This document shows positions 47,346 to 59,400 of a stretch of 64,000 bases of DNA, piece after piece (the first letter of the stretch is position 1; every line of letters starts with the position of its first letter). A program made the translations under genes and the position numbers. The notes under the pieces are model-generated. The model worked only from the letters and a program-made list of their open reading frames with translations. It had not been told where the DNA came from and did no database searches. Origin of the DNA: Syngnathus acus (taxonomy: Eukaryota; Chordata; Actinopteri; Syngnathiformes; Syngnathidae); NCBI RefSeq assembly GCF_901709675.1, contig NC_051101.1, positions 10,808,501-10,872,500 of the forward strand, written 5' to 3'.

Positions 47346-49441
47346 AAATGGTACCAAACATGCCTATTCAAAACTTAAGAGAAGGTCAAATCAGGTTTAC
47401 TTGTAAAGAAAATACAAAATTCTCCATTTCTTTTTTTTTTGCCATATTGGACCTCCAACCCAAAATGTGCCTTTTTAAAGTCACTTTTAACGTGTAAACA
47501 CTGATTGCAATCATCTGTCCCAGCTCACCATCTGCCTCTGCTGTTAACACACAATGCATGACTCACATATCCACAAGATTCTTTTTAATGACGTGAAGTC
47601 AAGTGTTGGCTTCCATTGCGCTGTTTAGAAAACATCTGAAACCCGAGTGAGAGCTTCAGAGAAATTCCTTCGCTGCGGTTGGAACGCGCTCGTTGTTATG
47701 CGGCGTCATGACAAATCAGCCAACTGTTTGGGTCAATGTTAGGGGAGAAAAGAGAAGAAAAAAAGCATTTGAAAGAACTCATTGAGCCCCCTGTCCTAAA
47801 AAAGTGGATCGTTTGTATAAACGTGTAAAAAAAAATGCAATTTGCGAATATTGCGCTTCCGAATGTACCATTTCCCCTTGCTATGCATTCATGCTGAAAG
47901 TTTCCTCTGGGTTTATTGTAAATACACATTGTACATTTTAACTTAATGCTTTGGACCAGCACTGCCTTCAATTTGAACTAGATTTCTATTCTGCCTTTGT
48001 ATTGATTTTTTTTTTTTTTTTGTGTGACTGTTGAAAAATACATTTGAATATACTTTTCTAAGACTCCAATTGGCTTTTTCTTGGTAATTCGACTCAATTA
48101 TTCTTGCCTACCTTTAATTTCATTTTAATAGGGCCTGCAGCTCCAGTTTTGATCCCATCTCCCTCCCCTCTTCCCTTATCACCAAAGACGATGACTCTCG
48201 TGCGAAGGGAGGAAGCGGCCGCACCAACGCAGAGCCTCCTCTGGCCTTGCATGCGTTTGTGATGTGAAGCCCGTCGCAGTTGAAAAGGTCACCAGTGATC
48301 CCATTTTACTTGAGGAGGACACTTTGATCTCCTGGTGGGCCGAACATCCTGTCAGCCTCCCCGTAAACACCCCCCGGGGTACAATTGAGTGTGTGTGGTG
48401 ATAAAACCAAGACCCCCCCCCCCCCCTCCTTTCAGTCAAATAGAAACCACAACAGTGAATAAGGGAAGTGGTGGATTACAGCCGCTCTGATGTGGCTTTT
48501 GACAATGGTGGGAGGGGTCGACACCTTACCGGCAGCGTCTCCGAGTCCTGAGGCTCCCAGACATGAGGGCATGCCGAGGGGCTGCAATTTTTAGTGCTGT
48601 TCAAGTCCAGCAAACAACCGCAAAACGACCCCCTCGTCGCTGACCCCGAAGCCACCATGGCTTGTCTTTCTCTACTTCCACTATCTGTGCTGAGCAAATA
48701 TTTGTTCTTTTATGGAAGCTTTTGTTACTGGGAAGTTAAAGTTGTCAAATGTATTTGATGATGTGATTTTTATTGGTTGCAACTTGCAATGGAAAATTTT
48801 AGTGAATTATTTTTTTCTTCTTTTCTAACTTGACAACGAAATATAAATATAAAATGGAACAGATAAAAAAAAAAAGTTTAACTTTAAAGTACAATACGTT
48901 ATAATGTCATGGTTTACAGTAATTTGTTTCCAAACATTTCTAGTAATTTCATTGAACTATATTATATGCATACATTTTAATGGAATTGTTATTAAGTTCA
49001 GTTATTATATAAATTTTTTGAAGCGCAATGTTAATGTTCAAAGTAGCTTTCAATAAATTCAAATAAACCTTTAGGACTGAAAGGTCTCCCCAGGGGTCAC
49101 CAACATTTCTAAGGAACTAATGTTAATGATTTTTCATAATAATTGGGAAATGGATAAATATCAATATGCAACTTTTTTTCTATAAATCTCTGCCTGTTAC
49201 TTAAACAAAATATGGCTGGCGCCTTATCAGAGCCGCAATGTCTTCTTCAGCTTTGAAGTGCAAGCGGTATTGTGTGTGAGGGGTCTCCCCATTTGTTTGT
49301 CTCTGAAGTCTGAGGCCCCCTGCCATGCATTGACTTCACTTTACAAGGTGTGCCACTGAGTGACCCGTGTTGGTTTGCTAATCTTTTCAATTGCAGAGAT
49401 CAAACATGGACATGTTCCGTAAGGCTGATTTGTGTCTTTCA

Positions 49442-49560
49442 GGGTGGTGTGGCTCAGTGGTAGAGATTCTATCTCTCAACTTGAAGGTTGTAGGTCTAAT
49501 CCTCACACAGGCGGCATAACTTAATTTCCATGCATGCCAGTTGTACAATAAAAGCTTTCT
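49442..49560 (+). mobile_element. Short tRNA-headed SINE
   Basis: The sequence 'ggtgtggctcagtggtagag' carries a tRNA-like A box (TGGCTCAGTGG), and 'gaaggttgtaggtctaatcc' has B-box-like spacing. A short body and 'caataaaagctttc' plus a CTT tail follow. It does not fold as an intact tRNA (the 3' half is absent), so it is a SINE or tRNA pseudogene rather than a tRNA gene. It differs from the larger SINE at 45483. Confidence 0.55.
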
Positions 49561-49631
49561 TCTTCTTGTCGCTGATAACTAATCACAGGCAATGGCTAAC
49601 CCGAAGCTTTAATGATACTTAATTCTTACTT

Positions 49632-49875
49632 CAAAACCCTAGCTTGAAACCCTAGTTTGAAACCCTAACCCTAGTTTGAAACCCTAACCCTAGTTTGAAA
49701 CCCTAGTTTGAAACCCTAACCCTAGTTTGAAACCCTAACCCTAGTTTGAAACCCTAGTTTGAAACCCTAACCCTAGTTTGAAACCCTAACCCTAGTTTGA
49801 AACCCTAGTTTGAAACCCTAACCCTAGTTTGAAACCCTAGTTTGAAACCCTAACCCTAGTTTGAAACCCTAGTTT
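49632..49875. repeat. Telomere-like satellite (CCCTAA / CCCTAGTTTGAAA)
   Basis: About 240 bp made only of the words 'ccctagtttgaaa' and 'ccctaa' joined in changing order: sometimes one CCCTAGTTTGAAA follows another, sometimes a CCCTAA is placed between. CCCTAA is the vertebrate telomere hexamer (C-rich strand). There is no degeneration between copies apart from the first one ('agcttgaaa'). Confidence 0.95.
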
Positions 49876-50035
49876 CTATAAATGGATTTTTATTTATTTT
49901 TTAATAAAAAGCTGCATTTATTGTAAACTTTCACGATGCATTGATTAGTTTTCTTCACAGGATGAATGACGTATTCATCATATTTGGTGCTGCAAAAAAA
50001 AATATGAAAGACAAGCAGGAGAGCTGTAGCACAGA

Positions 50036-50472
50036 CCACGCCCCCTTCAGGGATGCAGCCAATCAGCGGCGGCGTGTGATGTCTGAGGGCATGGGAGGAG
50101 AAAAATGTTTAAGCAGAGCTCGCAGCAGCTTTTCTCGCCTGTGCTGTGGAACAGCAGCAAGAGAGCGCTCATACACATGCACACACACGCACACACACAC
50201 AACCGCCGCATCCTGCAAGCTGAGACAAAAGAAACTTTGTGCCAGTCCCCCGAAAACTGACGATCCAGAAATGACCGATGGACTTTGAACGCGTCACTGT
50301 CTGTCTGAAAAGACAGGACGAGTGTTGTTGGACTATGAGCGAATTATTGATCTTCCCTACTAAAATAGTTGTTTTTGAAAACTTGACGTCCTTTTAAACA
50401 CATTTTTTTGGATGAGACTCTGCTGTTTGGGGCTTTTTTCCCCATCGTTCATCATACAAAAAGTCCAAAAGG
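50036..50472 (+). promoter_or_regulatory. Putative nradd promoter and 5'UTR
   Basis: CCACGCCCCC at 50036-50045 (Sp/KLF type) is followed by GCCAATCAGC (CCAAT at 50059-50063), about 410 bases before the first coding ATG. The sequence then becomes GC-richer up to the exon. Spacing suits a CCAAT promoter with a leader of about 300 bases. A short upstream frame with MTDGL ends at 50288 and may be a uORF. Confidence 0.4.
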
Positions 50473-53400
50473 ATGGCACCGTTTCTCATCTGCGGGGTGA
50501 TTCTCCTCAAAGTAAGAAAATACTCATTACAATTTGACAATAATACTTGTGTTGCTTTTTCCCCCACCCTTAACTTTAAAGGGCTTATTAAACATGTTTG
50601 TCTACATTTTTGGTAGTTAGTAATAGTCTCATAGTTGATCTCCAAAAATGTATTTTTTTTTTTCATGACGTGAGAAAAATCGTTACCGTTAACTGCATGG
50701 CACTTGAAGTTTTTCAGTCCTTTGTGGCACACTTCCTGCAAGCACACACACGCACACCACTAAAAGCCTGCTGGGGAGTTTTCATGCCGGAAAACTTTTT
50801 TTTTTTTTCCCCCTAGGGATAATGTAGTTCATCTGTGAAAAAGAAGAACGCCACATGACACTTTATTTTCCAACCCCAGACATCATAATTGGCAGCCTTT
50901 AAAATAAAGTAGTTTTATTCGTTATACTCATTAAAGTCATAAGAATGACGATTTACAAGGATAAATGAAGCTGTCACATGCGATCACATGTTCTTATTGT
51001 TGTTATGAAATCAATTATAGTGTATAACGGAGGCTTATAGTAGCTAAAAGCGCCCGGGGCTTTTAGTCTTGTCTGGACATGCTCCCTAATTTATCAGATC
51101 AAAGTGATATCATATAGTTTACAAACGATTAAGTAAACAATTGTTTTAAGATTACTTTGATTTTTTTTTTTTTTTTACAGGAATTTCTTTCTTTCACTTA
51201 GTAAAGCAGAATCAGCGCGTTCCAGACGGACGAATGTGTCTTTTTGAACGCGCTCCCCCTGGCGAAAATGTCGCAAAACACCCGAACAACGTGGAAAAAT
51301 AGCATACATTATTTAAGAAAAAGATTAGAAATACTATATACAAAAGCAAAACAAAACAAAAATACTTGTCTTTTTAATTTCAAATTTTAGATGCTTTTTA
51401 TCATCCCTTAAAGAGGATTTCAATTTACACGCCGCTGTAAATTATTTGTCTGATAAGCTCTTTACATTTCATTATAAACAATGAAAATGTGTAATGATAG
51501 AAAATTGTTAATAGAAATATGTTTTTGCTAAATTAACATAAAGATTACTCTTAATAACTAGAATGCTCATTGGGCCATATTACAGAATGGGTCATGCTAT
51601 CCCTCTTTATCCCTCAGACCATACTTTGCTCACCCCAATCCAAGAAGTAATTTTCAAATCTCTCCTTTTACACTGCAGAACTGTTGTGGTTATTTCAACA
51701 AACTTCTAACCCGCTTTCAATTACAAACAAGGTGGTTGTAAACTACTCGGCTTTCCTATTGTTTCTTCGGGCATCTCACTGTGAAAAATGTGGCCTCACT
51801 TTCAGCATCTCGGCATCGCTGGGCTCTGGATATCCGGAGTAGAGTAATTATCCTTATTTTCTCCCACATTGTGGCCCGTATAAAATGTGTTGGGGGTTCT
51901 GGTAGTTGCTTTGTTACCACAGCATTTACATTAAGCAGAATTCCCCCACGTGGTGGAAGGGGGTGGATTGTAAATTGCAAGCACCCTTTCATGCCAGATG
52001 ATGAGTTTGATTTACTGTCAGTATTGCACAACCAAGCATTTTTTAATTTGTGCTCCATGACAGTAATCAGCACCCCCCCAATTCCATTCCCAATCCTAGG
52101 CAAGCATTATGTGTTGAAAGATGCCTGTCTTGTTGTCATGATAGCGTAGCTCACGGGTCAATGTGCTCACGTGAAGGCCCGAGTGAGTGCATCCTTTTGT
52201 GTATTTATTTTCACGCAGATTAAATTAACCGCAGAGGCCGGCCGTCACGTGTGCATAAAAGGAGAGCTTTGACTCACTTCAAAGCACACAGAAAATGTTT
52301 CAGTAAGCCTGGCTGAAGTCTGCATGTGAGCATGTGTGTGTGTGTTGACTGAGTGACTCGGGCAGCCGTGCAAGTAGAGAAGCCCCCACATTGTAAGCCC
52401 CCCGCTCCTCGGTGGTCCGTCTATTCCCAGTGGGGACTCCCTTCAAATTGCAACTTTTTTATATCCTAATAGGAAAAAAAAAAGCAACTGCGACCCCCAT
52501 TGGCTACTTTTTCAACTGGGACTTTCTCGCCCTAAAGGCAAGCAGATAAGCGTCAGTGTGCTTGAATGCGTGCCCAGCCACTTTAAGCCCCCTTGAAATG
52601 TGCACACAAAGTCACAGCGGGACGTTTAATAGCAGTTCAGAGCTTGATTTGGATCTTTTTTAAGAAGTGGATTGTCAACTTGGAGCGATGGAAAAAAAAA
52701 AAAAAACTCTCTTGAATGTTACACTTAAAGTGCAACACAATCCGTTGAAAATGGATTTATGATGGTGACAGTTAACCTCTGGAATTGATTCATCATAAAT
52801 ATGAACAAATTGGTGGTTAGCTTTCCAGAATATACATCATATGATGTTGGAGGACTTACGAGACTTTTTATCTCTTCGGGCATATAATTCTACGATACAA
52901 ATGGAAAAATGATACAAAATAGTGTTGGCTCGTGAGTGAACGATGGGTTCAAAAGAACGAATCTTTTCAGTGAACGAGAGTGAACGAATCACGTCTTCGT
53001 TCTTTTTTCGGTTCATATGACTTCAATCAGTAGGTGTCAGTAATGCCCATTGAAGCTGGTGCCACCTCGCCGTAAAACAAAACGAAGAAGAAAATGACGT
53101 CACTTGCCGTTCAAGTGAGGGAACGAATCCTGAGTTTCCCGTCCGCGAACGAGTCAATGGGTCAACTGCCTTCCTTCCCGTGCATCAACGGATCAGTCAG
53201 TGAACGTGTTGCGTCTCCCTCCTGGCATGAACTATGGAAGCCAGAATGTAGATTTACGATTTGCCAAGTAAAGAAAGAACCACTCACTGAAACACCACTT
53301 CTTTCATGCGCGTTTTCTCCAAGGGATGCGCCGTTATGCAACAACGGGGAGATAATGCTTCTCTTTGGGTCATCTTTAGAACACTTATAGTAGTTTTTAA

Positions 53401-56400
53401 ATAACGTGTATGCATATATACGCCTAGATATTGCTATCCAATATATCTACTGCAATTTCACATTAGATTGCTGGTTTGAAATGTACTTTTATTATTATTT
53501 CAATAAACATTAAAACCTGTTAAAACTTGTCTGGTGTTTTATTCCTTGTTTTTATTTTTTTGGGCATGAAAACAAAAATCTGACATTTGGTTAACTGCTT
53601 TATATGACAATATGTATAAGTGTTTTACGTTGTGTAATATGTGTTGGTGTCCTCCAAAATAAAGAGCAAGTAGTCAAATACACATTCTTGACACTTACAA
53701 AAAATGCATATATAGTCCGTGTGACGTCACAGATCAAACAGCCAATCCGAAAGTGGGGGTGAGGGCAGGTGTGGCACTTTTCACTTTCACTTAAGCTTTG
53801 GCCATGATTTTTCCCTAATGAACTGGCCTGTTATTAGGTACACTTGAAAATGGCGGTGTACCTAATGGAGTATCCGTGTGACGTCACAGATCAAACAGCC
53901 AATCAGAAAGTGGGGGTGAGGGCGGGTGTGGCACTTTTCACTTTCAGTTAAGCTTTGGCCATGATTTTTCCCTAATGAACTGGCCTGTTATTAGGTACAC
54001 CTAAAAATGGCGGTGTACCTAATGGAGTGTCCAAGTGACGTCACAGATCAAACAGCCAATCAGAAAGTGGGGGTGAGGGCGGGTGTGGCACTTTTCACTT
54101 TCAGTTAAGCTTCGGCCATGATTTTTCCCTAATGAACTGGCCTGTTATTAGGTACACCTAAAAATAGCGGTGTACCTAATGGAGTGTCCAAGTGATGTCA
54201 CAGAACAACCAGCCAATCAGAAAGTTACCCTCGTTAAACACACCTGCGTGAAAAGTTTTTGGTCATTTTCACATTCTGAGGAGCTAAAAGTTTTCACGCA
54301 GGTGCACTTAACGAGGGAATCACACGGACACTCCATTAGGTACACTGCCATTTTCAAGTGTACCTAATAACAGGCCACTTTATTAGGGAAATATCATGGT
54401 CAAAGGTCACAGGTGTCAAGCTCTAGTCCTCGGGGCCGCATTCCAACATATTTTCCAAGATCCCCTCGTTAAGTGCACCTGCGTGAAAACTTTTAGCTCC
54501 TCAGAACGTGAAAATGACCAAAAACTTTTCACGCAGGTGTGTTTAACGAGGGTAACTTTCTGATTGGCTGGTTGTTCTGTGACATCACTTGGACACTCCA
54601 TTAGGTACACCGCCATTTTTAGGTGTACCTAATAACAGGCCAGTTGATTAGGGAAAAACCATGGCCGAAGCTTAACTGAAAGTGAAAAGTGCCACACCCG
54701 CCCTCACCCCCACTTTCTGATTGGCTGTTTGATCTGTGACGTCACTTGGACACTCCATTAGGTACACTGCCATTTTTAGGTGTACCTAATAACAGGCCAG
54801 TTCATTAGGGAAAAATCATGGCCAAAGCTTAACTGAAAGTGAAAAGTGCCACACCCGCCCTCACCCCCACTTTCTGATTGGCTGTTTGATCTGTGACGTC
54901 ACTTGGACACTCCATTAGGTACACCGCCATTTTTAGGTGTACCTAATAACAGGCCAGTTCATTAGGGAAAAATCATGGCCAAAGCTTAACTGAAAGTGAA
55001 AAGTGCCACACCCGCCCTCACCCCCACTTTCTGATTGGCTGTTTGATCTGTGACGTCACACGGACTATATGCATTTTTTGTACGTGTCAAGAATGTGTAG
55101 TTGACTACTTGCTCTTTATTTGGGGGGACACCAACACATATTACACAACGTAAAACACTTATACATATTGTCATATAAAGCAGTTAACCAAATGTCTGAT
55201 TTTTGTTTTCATGCCCAAAAAAATAAAAACAAGGATTAAAACACCAGACAAGTTTGAACAAGTTTTAATGTTTATTGAAATAATAATAAAAGTACATTTC
55301 AAACCAGCAATCTAATGTGAAATTGCAGTAGATATATTTGATAACAATATTTAGGCGTATATATGCATACACGTTATAAAATCAAGATTACCCAAAGAGA
55401 ATCATAATGTTTCAGTGAGTGGTTCTTTCTTTCCTGGGCAAATCGTAAATCGACATTCTGGCTTTCATAGTTCACGCCAGGAGGGAGCGCTACACGTTCA
55501 CTGACTGATCCGTTGATGCACGGGAAGGAAGGCAGTTGACCCATTGACTCGTTCGCGGACGGGAAAGTCAGGCTTCGTTCCCTCACTTGAAGGGGAAGTG
55601 ACGTCATTTTCTTCTTCGTTTTCTTTTACGGCGAGGTGGCACCAGCTTCAATGGACATTACTGACACCTACTGGTTGAAGTCATATGAACTGAAAAAAGA
55701 ACGAATCACTTTCGGAAGTGATTCGGTCCCTCTCGTTCACTGAAAAGAGTCGTTCTTTTGAACCCATCGTTCACTCACGAGCCAACACTAGTGTAGGTGT
55801 TGTATTATAGAAAGAAATGTGTGAATTACCCGAGCCAATTATTATTATTATATATAAAAAAAATATTGGGGGGGGGGGTGTAGTTGCATTGTTTGATGTA
55901 TATGTTGTTCCCACGGGATGTTGTAATATAGAGAAAAATGTGTGCGTTGCCGTTGTCGACATTACCGTGTTTCATGCCCAAAAAAATTGTTTTTTGTCTG
56001 GTGTATTGCTTAGTTAAAAAAAAAAAAAGGATCAGTGTGTGTGTATGGGGGGTGGGGGGGGGCGATTCGTTGAACGATTCGTTTGAACCAATCTTTTGAG
56101 TGAACTGATTCTAAAGATTCAGAACTGGAATGCACATCACTAATACAAAACAAAAAATATACATAGCAACCTCTGAATTTGACACGAGGAAAGTGTAGTT
56201 AAAGTTGCTTGACTGATGACAATTCATGATGTAAACATACATTTTTGCAAGCAAGTAGCAGATTCCTCAAACAAAAGACTTCAAGCTGTTTACTGTAACA
56301 TTTTTTGTCAAACTAAACATTAAAGTCCACTAGCTTAATACTAACACATAATGGGAAACACCATAGATGTGCTAACAAAATAGCATCCATGTGGCAGTGT

Positions 56401-59400
56401 TACAAAACTTCGAGCAACACGAATACAAGCGATGCAGCAACACATGTAGACAGACAATACAATACTTCCAGGCATATATTATTTTATTAGACTAAAAATA
56501 AGTTGTTGCGACTGCTTTAAGTACTTGTCCTAATAACAAAACACCAAACATCTGTCTTGCATTTTAACTCTACCCAACTTGAAATTGCCCATCATGTCTC
56601 ATCTGCACATTAACAAGTGTTCTGCTCGTCCCATGGTTGGAAAATCCCGCTGGTAAACATTAGCCGCCATTCCATTCATAAAGTGGATAATGGCTTAGTC
56701 ACCAGTCTGCTGCACAGATGACTGCTTCGACCGTGGATGGACGCCATCTTTCATTGTGTGCTCATCAGCTCTGGCCCGATTCTGGCCTCCAGGCGGACCC
56801 AAACTCACTCAGGCGACATGAAACGTGTCAGCTCTCCGAACAGAGCCGTCATTTCCAAATATTTATCAAAGTCGAGATTTAACAGGAGTTGGGTCTGTTT
56901 TCTGTGCACCAAACGCGGTCCCGGTGCGGCAAATCCAAACATCTTACTGGATTGTGCCGGATGCCGTGGCCCCGACGTCCTAATACGTCTGATCTGGGTT
57001 TTCAGATATCATCAGGCTCCTCTGAAAGGCCTGCACTCAGCCCGGCTGTTGTTTTTGGATCCAGGCAAGCCCCACCGATTCGAAACGCTTTCTCCAGTCA
57101 TATCAGCTGGGAGCTTTTTTTGGGGGGGATCACTGCCTTTGGGTCGTTTGCAGGTTCACGCACGTTGTTTGGCGTTTCTTCAAACTCCACAAAGAGAACC
57201 ATCAGCGCCTTGTTACTTTTCACCCTTTAGTTGTTAGACATCTGTTTGCTGTCGTCAGACTCCCTCCGGGGCAAGGCAGGCCAATCTGCCTTTAAATGTG
57301 TGCATGTTTAAGATGCCTGCAGACGGGGAGGAGGAGTGAAATAGTGAGCTTCATCCACACACCTGCAGGGCTCTCGGGGCTGGACTTCAAAGGTCTCGTT
57401 CTCCCCCAGCCAGACACTCACATGCTGGGCATCCGCGTGCAAGCGACACCCTCGCCTCAGGCTGGAAGATACCACCTCCCACGTCTTTCTCTGGAGAAAT
57501 CACACAAAGTCCGGCCATTGTCATTGGTCGGCTCTGAGCCGGAGGTGTCAAAGCTCTTCTTCCTTCCTTCTTTTTGTGGCTCCCCCCTCTTATTCTTCTC
57601 AGCGCTCCAAAGCCATCTGATTAAAGCCAGCCTCTGCTGTCAGGCGCCAAACCCCAGTGCACAATCTGTTTGGAATGTCTGATCTATCCCTCATGTCATA
57701 ACTCACGCTGGGCTCACCATTACCCACTTGTAGATAAGGCCTCCGAGCACTTTAAGGGCCAAAATCATGGCAGATGGAAAGATTAAGCAGAGGAGGAAAA
57801 AAAAAAAAAAAGACCCTATTTTAGTCACCCACTGCCCTGATTTTTTTGTATTGGTCATGAGTGTGTCATTTCCCCACATGTGGAGCAAAATAAAAAAAGA
57901 GCATTTTAAAAAAAAATTCAAACTGATGAGCAAACAAAAATGGGACTTCATTCAAATTCAACTTGTGGAGGCTGCCGATACCAGTCACCGATACTTTTTG
58001 TGTGTGTGTGTGGGGGGGGGGGGGCGATCCTCCTAGGCAGTAGGTGGCACTATACTGCAGCAAACATCACCAGAAAAAAAAGATCTTCACAATTCTTTTG
58101 TTATTGTGGAGGATTAAATTTTAGATTTAAATATCAGTACTCAGTATCGACGAGTCAAAGAATGAATCATTTTTTCAAAGGATCATTTCTAAAACATTCC
58201 TTGTAAATCACAATGTCCTATGAATATATGACCTCTCTTACATGAATTTTCTTGCAATGAATTTTTTTTTTTCCAGGTTGTCTTTGGTGACGCTTGCACC
58301 AGCGGACAGTTGACTGAATCCGGGGAGTGTTGCAGTGTGTGTCCCGTGGGCTTTGGAGTAGCAGTAGAGTGTGGAAAAGAAGATACCAAATGCATACCAT
58401 GCCCACAGGGTAAGCAATTATCTTCTAGAGTTACCCCACTAATACACAAGACCTGTCTAATTATTGCTTTTGTGTAAGAGGCACTAACGTCATGAGTGTC
58501 ATTTTCCTCACAGGAACCTTCTCCTCCTCTGAAGACCTCAGCCGTTGCGTCCCGTGCTCGCGGTGCCCGTACGGCCTCCCGACGTCGGCTCCGTGTTCCC
58601 CCGACGAAGACACGCAATGCGAATGCGACGTTGGCTTCTTCTACTTCCGAGCCTACGGGTTATGTGCGCCTTGTTCCAAATGCAAGCGTGGCGAGGGGGC
58701 GGAGGAGCAGTGCGGCCCCAAGGGGGACACTCAGTGCCGACCGTGCGGCCCGGGAACCTTCTCTGAAGAGCACACTCATACCAAACCCTGCCACCGATGC
58801 ACCCAGTGCACAGACAGCGAGGTGGAGATCCGAGCCTGCATACCTAACTCGGACACACTCTGCATGGGTAAGTCGTGAGGAAACGATGAGCGTGTTTTCA
58901 ATCGGAAATGGTAACGATGTTTTGGAAAACAGTTTTCACATGTACGTTCCAAAGCGCTGACGCCGTGTGAAGGAACGGCCAAAACGACAGTTTCCATCAC
59001 TTGAAACGAGTGTCACGGAAATGGCCTTGGAGAGATAAAAAGAATCGGAAAGTAGTGGGAGGGCTTCAGAGGAAAAACACACACATGTGGTCAACATCTG
59101 AATCCACACCTCACCAGAACTGCACAATGTCCAAAGCAAGAAGCAACAGCAGTGAAGAAAAGAGCAACAGTTAAGCGCTTGGAGGTTAACTGCTCCAAAA
59201 ATAAAAAAAAGAGACGAGATGGTGGGCTTCCAAATGACTACGCTAGGAGTAAGGTCATACATACATATGTCGTGACTCTTTGACCTGCCGGGGGTCACCA
59301 CAGTAGCTGGCGGCCTTTGAGCCTAAAATAGCCAAACCACAGGAGGGAGACAGAAGCTGGGAAAAAGCGGCAATGGAAGGTTTTTAACCCTCAGGGGAGC

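Larger units (their letters stand above)
46527..50472. other. nbeal2 3'UTR, spacer and nradd 5' leader
   Basis: No gene is seen in these 3.9 kb. Holdings: nbeal2 3'UTR (only a variant AGTAAA near 46725 as poly(A) signal), a dispersed repeat (47137-47345), poly-T and poly-C runs, a short SINE (49442-49560), a telomere-like satellite (49632-49875), and the putative nradd promoter and 5'UTR from about 50036. Confidence 0.6.
52920..55790. mobile_element. Fold-back (long inverted repeat) element
   Basis: It starts TAGTGTTGGCTCGTGAGTGA and ends with the exact inverse, finishing GCCAACACTA. The arms are about 1.33-1.40 kb and mirror each other throughout: for example 'gtctggtgttttattccttg' at about 53529 against its inverse near 55245. 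The inner arms pair with no length change around a centre at 54390 (arm ends 54317 and 54463). Farther out, the right arm is about 70-80 bases shorter, lacking 'cgttatgcaacaacggggag' and its neighbours. The loop is about 146 bp. No transposase is encoded, so it is non-autonomous. I see no clear target duplication and cannot assign a superfamily. Confidence 0.9.
50512..58276 (+). other. nradd intron 1 (7.8 kb)
   Basis: It separates two halves of the signal peptide. It contains the fold-back element (52920-55790), a related diverged copy (55791-56141) and a dispersed repeat (57965-58160). A TATA-like CATAAAA lies at 52254 behind an E-box GTCACGTG at 52243. There are two non-repetitive, GC-richer blocks (about 51760-52150 and 56700-57700) whose long open frames look like chance. 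No coding exon is recognised. Confidence 0.6.

Noticed and set aside
49442-49520. Functional tRNA gene
   Set aside because: It has A and B boxes but no paired acceptor stem or proper 3' half; a SINE head is the better reading.
49941-50288. 115-codon frame before nradd
   Set aside because: It covers the CCAAT/GC-box promoter and a CA run, with no protein similarity. At most its end is a short upstream frame.
51756-52149. Overlapping 115-122 codon frames on both strands
   Set aside because: Open on both strands over the same bases, which suggests base composition rather than coding.
54170-54616. Matching frames (65 and 66 codons) on opposite strands
   Set aside because: They are the two arms of the fold-back element read in each direction, not genes.
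53720-55060. CRISPR-like array of repeats
   Set aside because: The 157-bp repeats have no unique spacers, the host is a vertebrate, and the two arrays are inverted arms of a transposon.
56737-57237. Open frames of 166 and 113 codons on the plus strand in nradd intron 1
   Set aside because: Two overlapping frames in a GC-richer block, no recognisable family and no splice logic with nradd. They look like chance frames, though the block may be regulatory.
57296-57682. 128-codon plus-strand frame
   Set aside because: Proline/serine-rich translation without domain, intronic, no good start context or homologue that I recognise.
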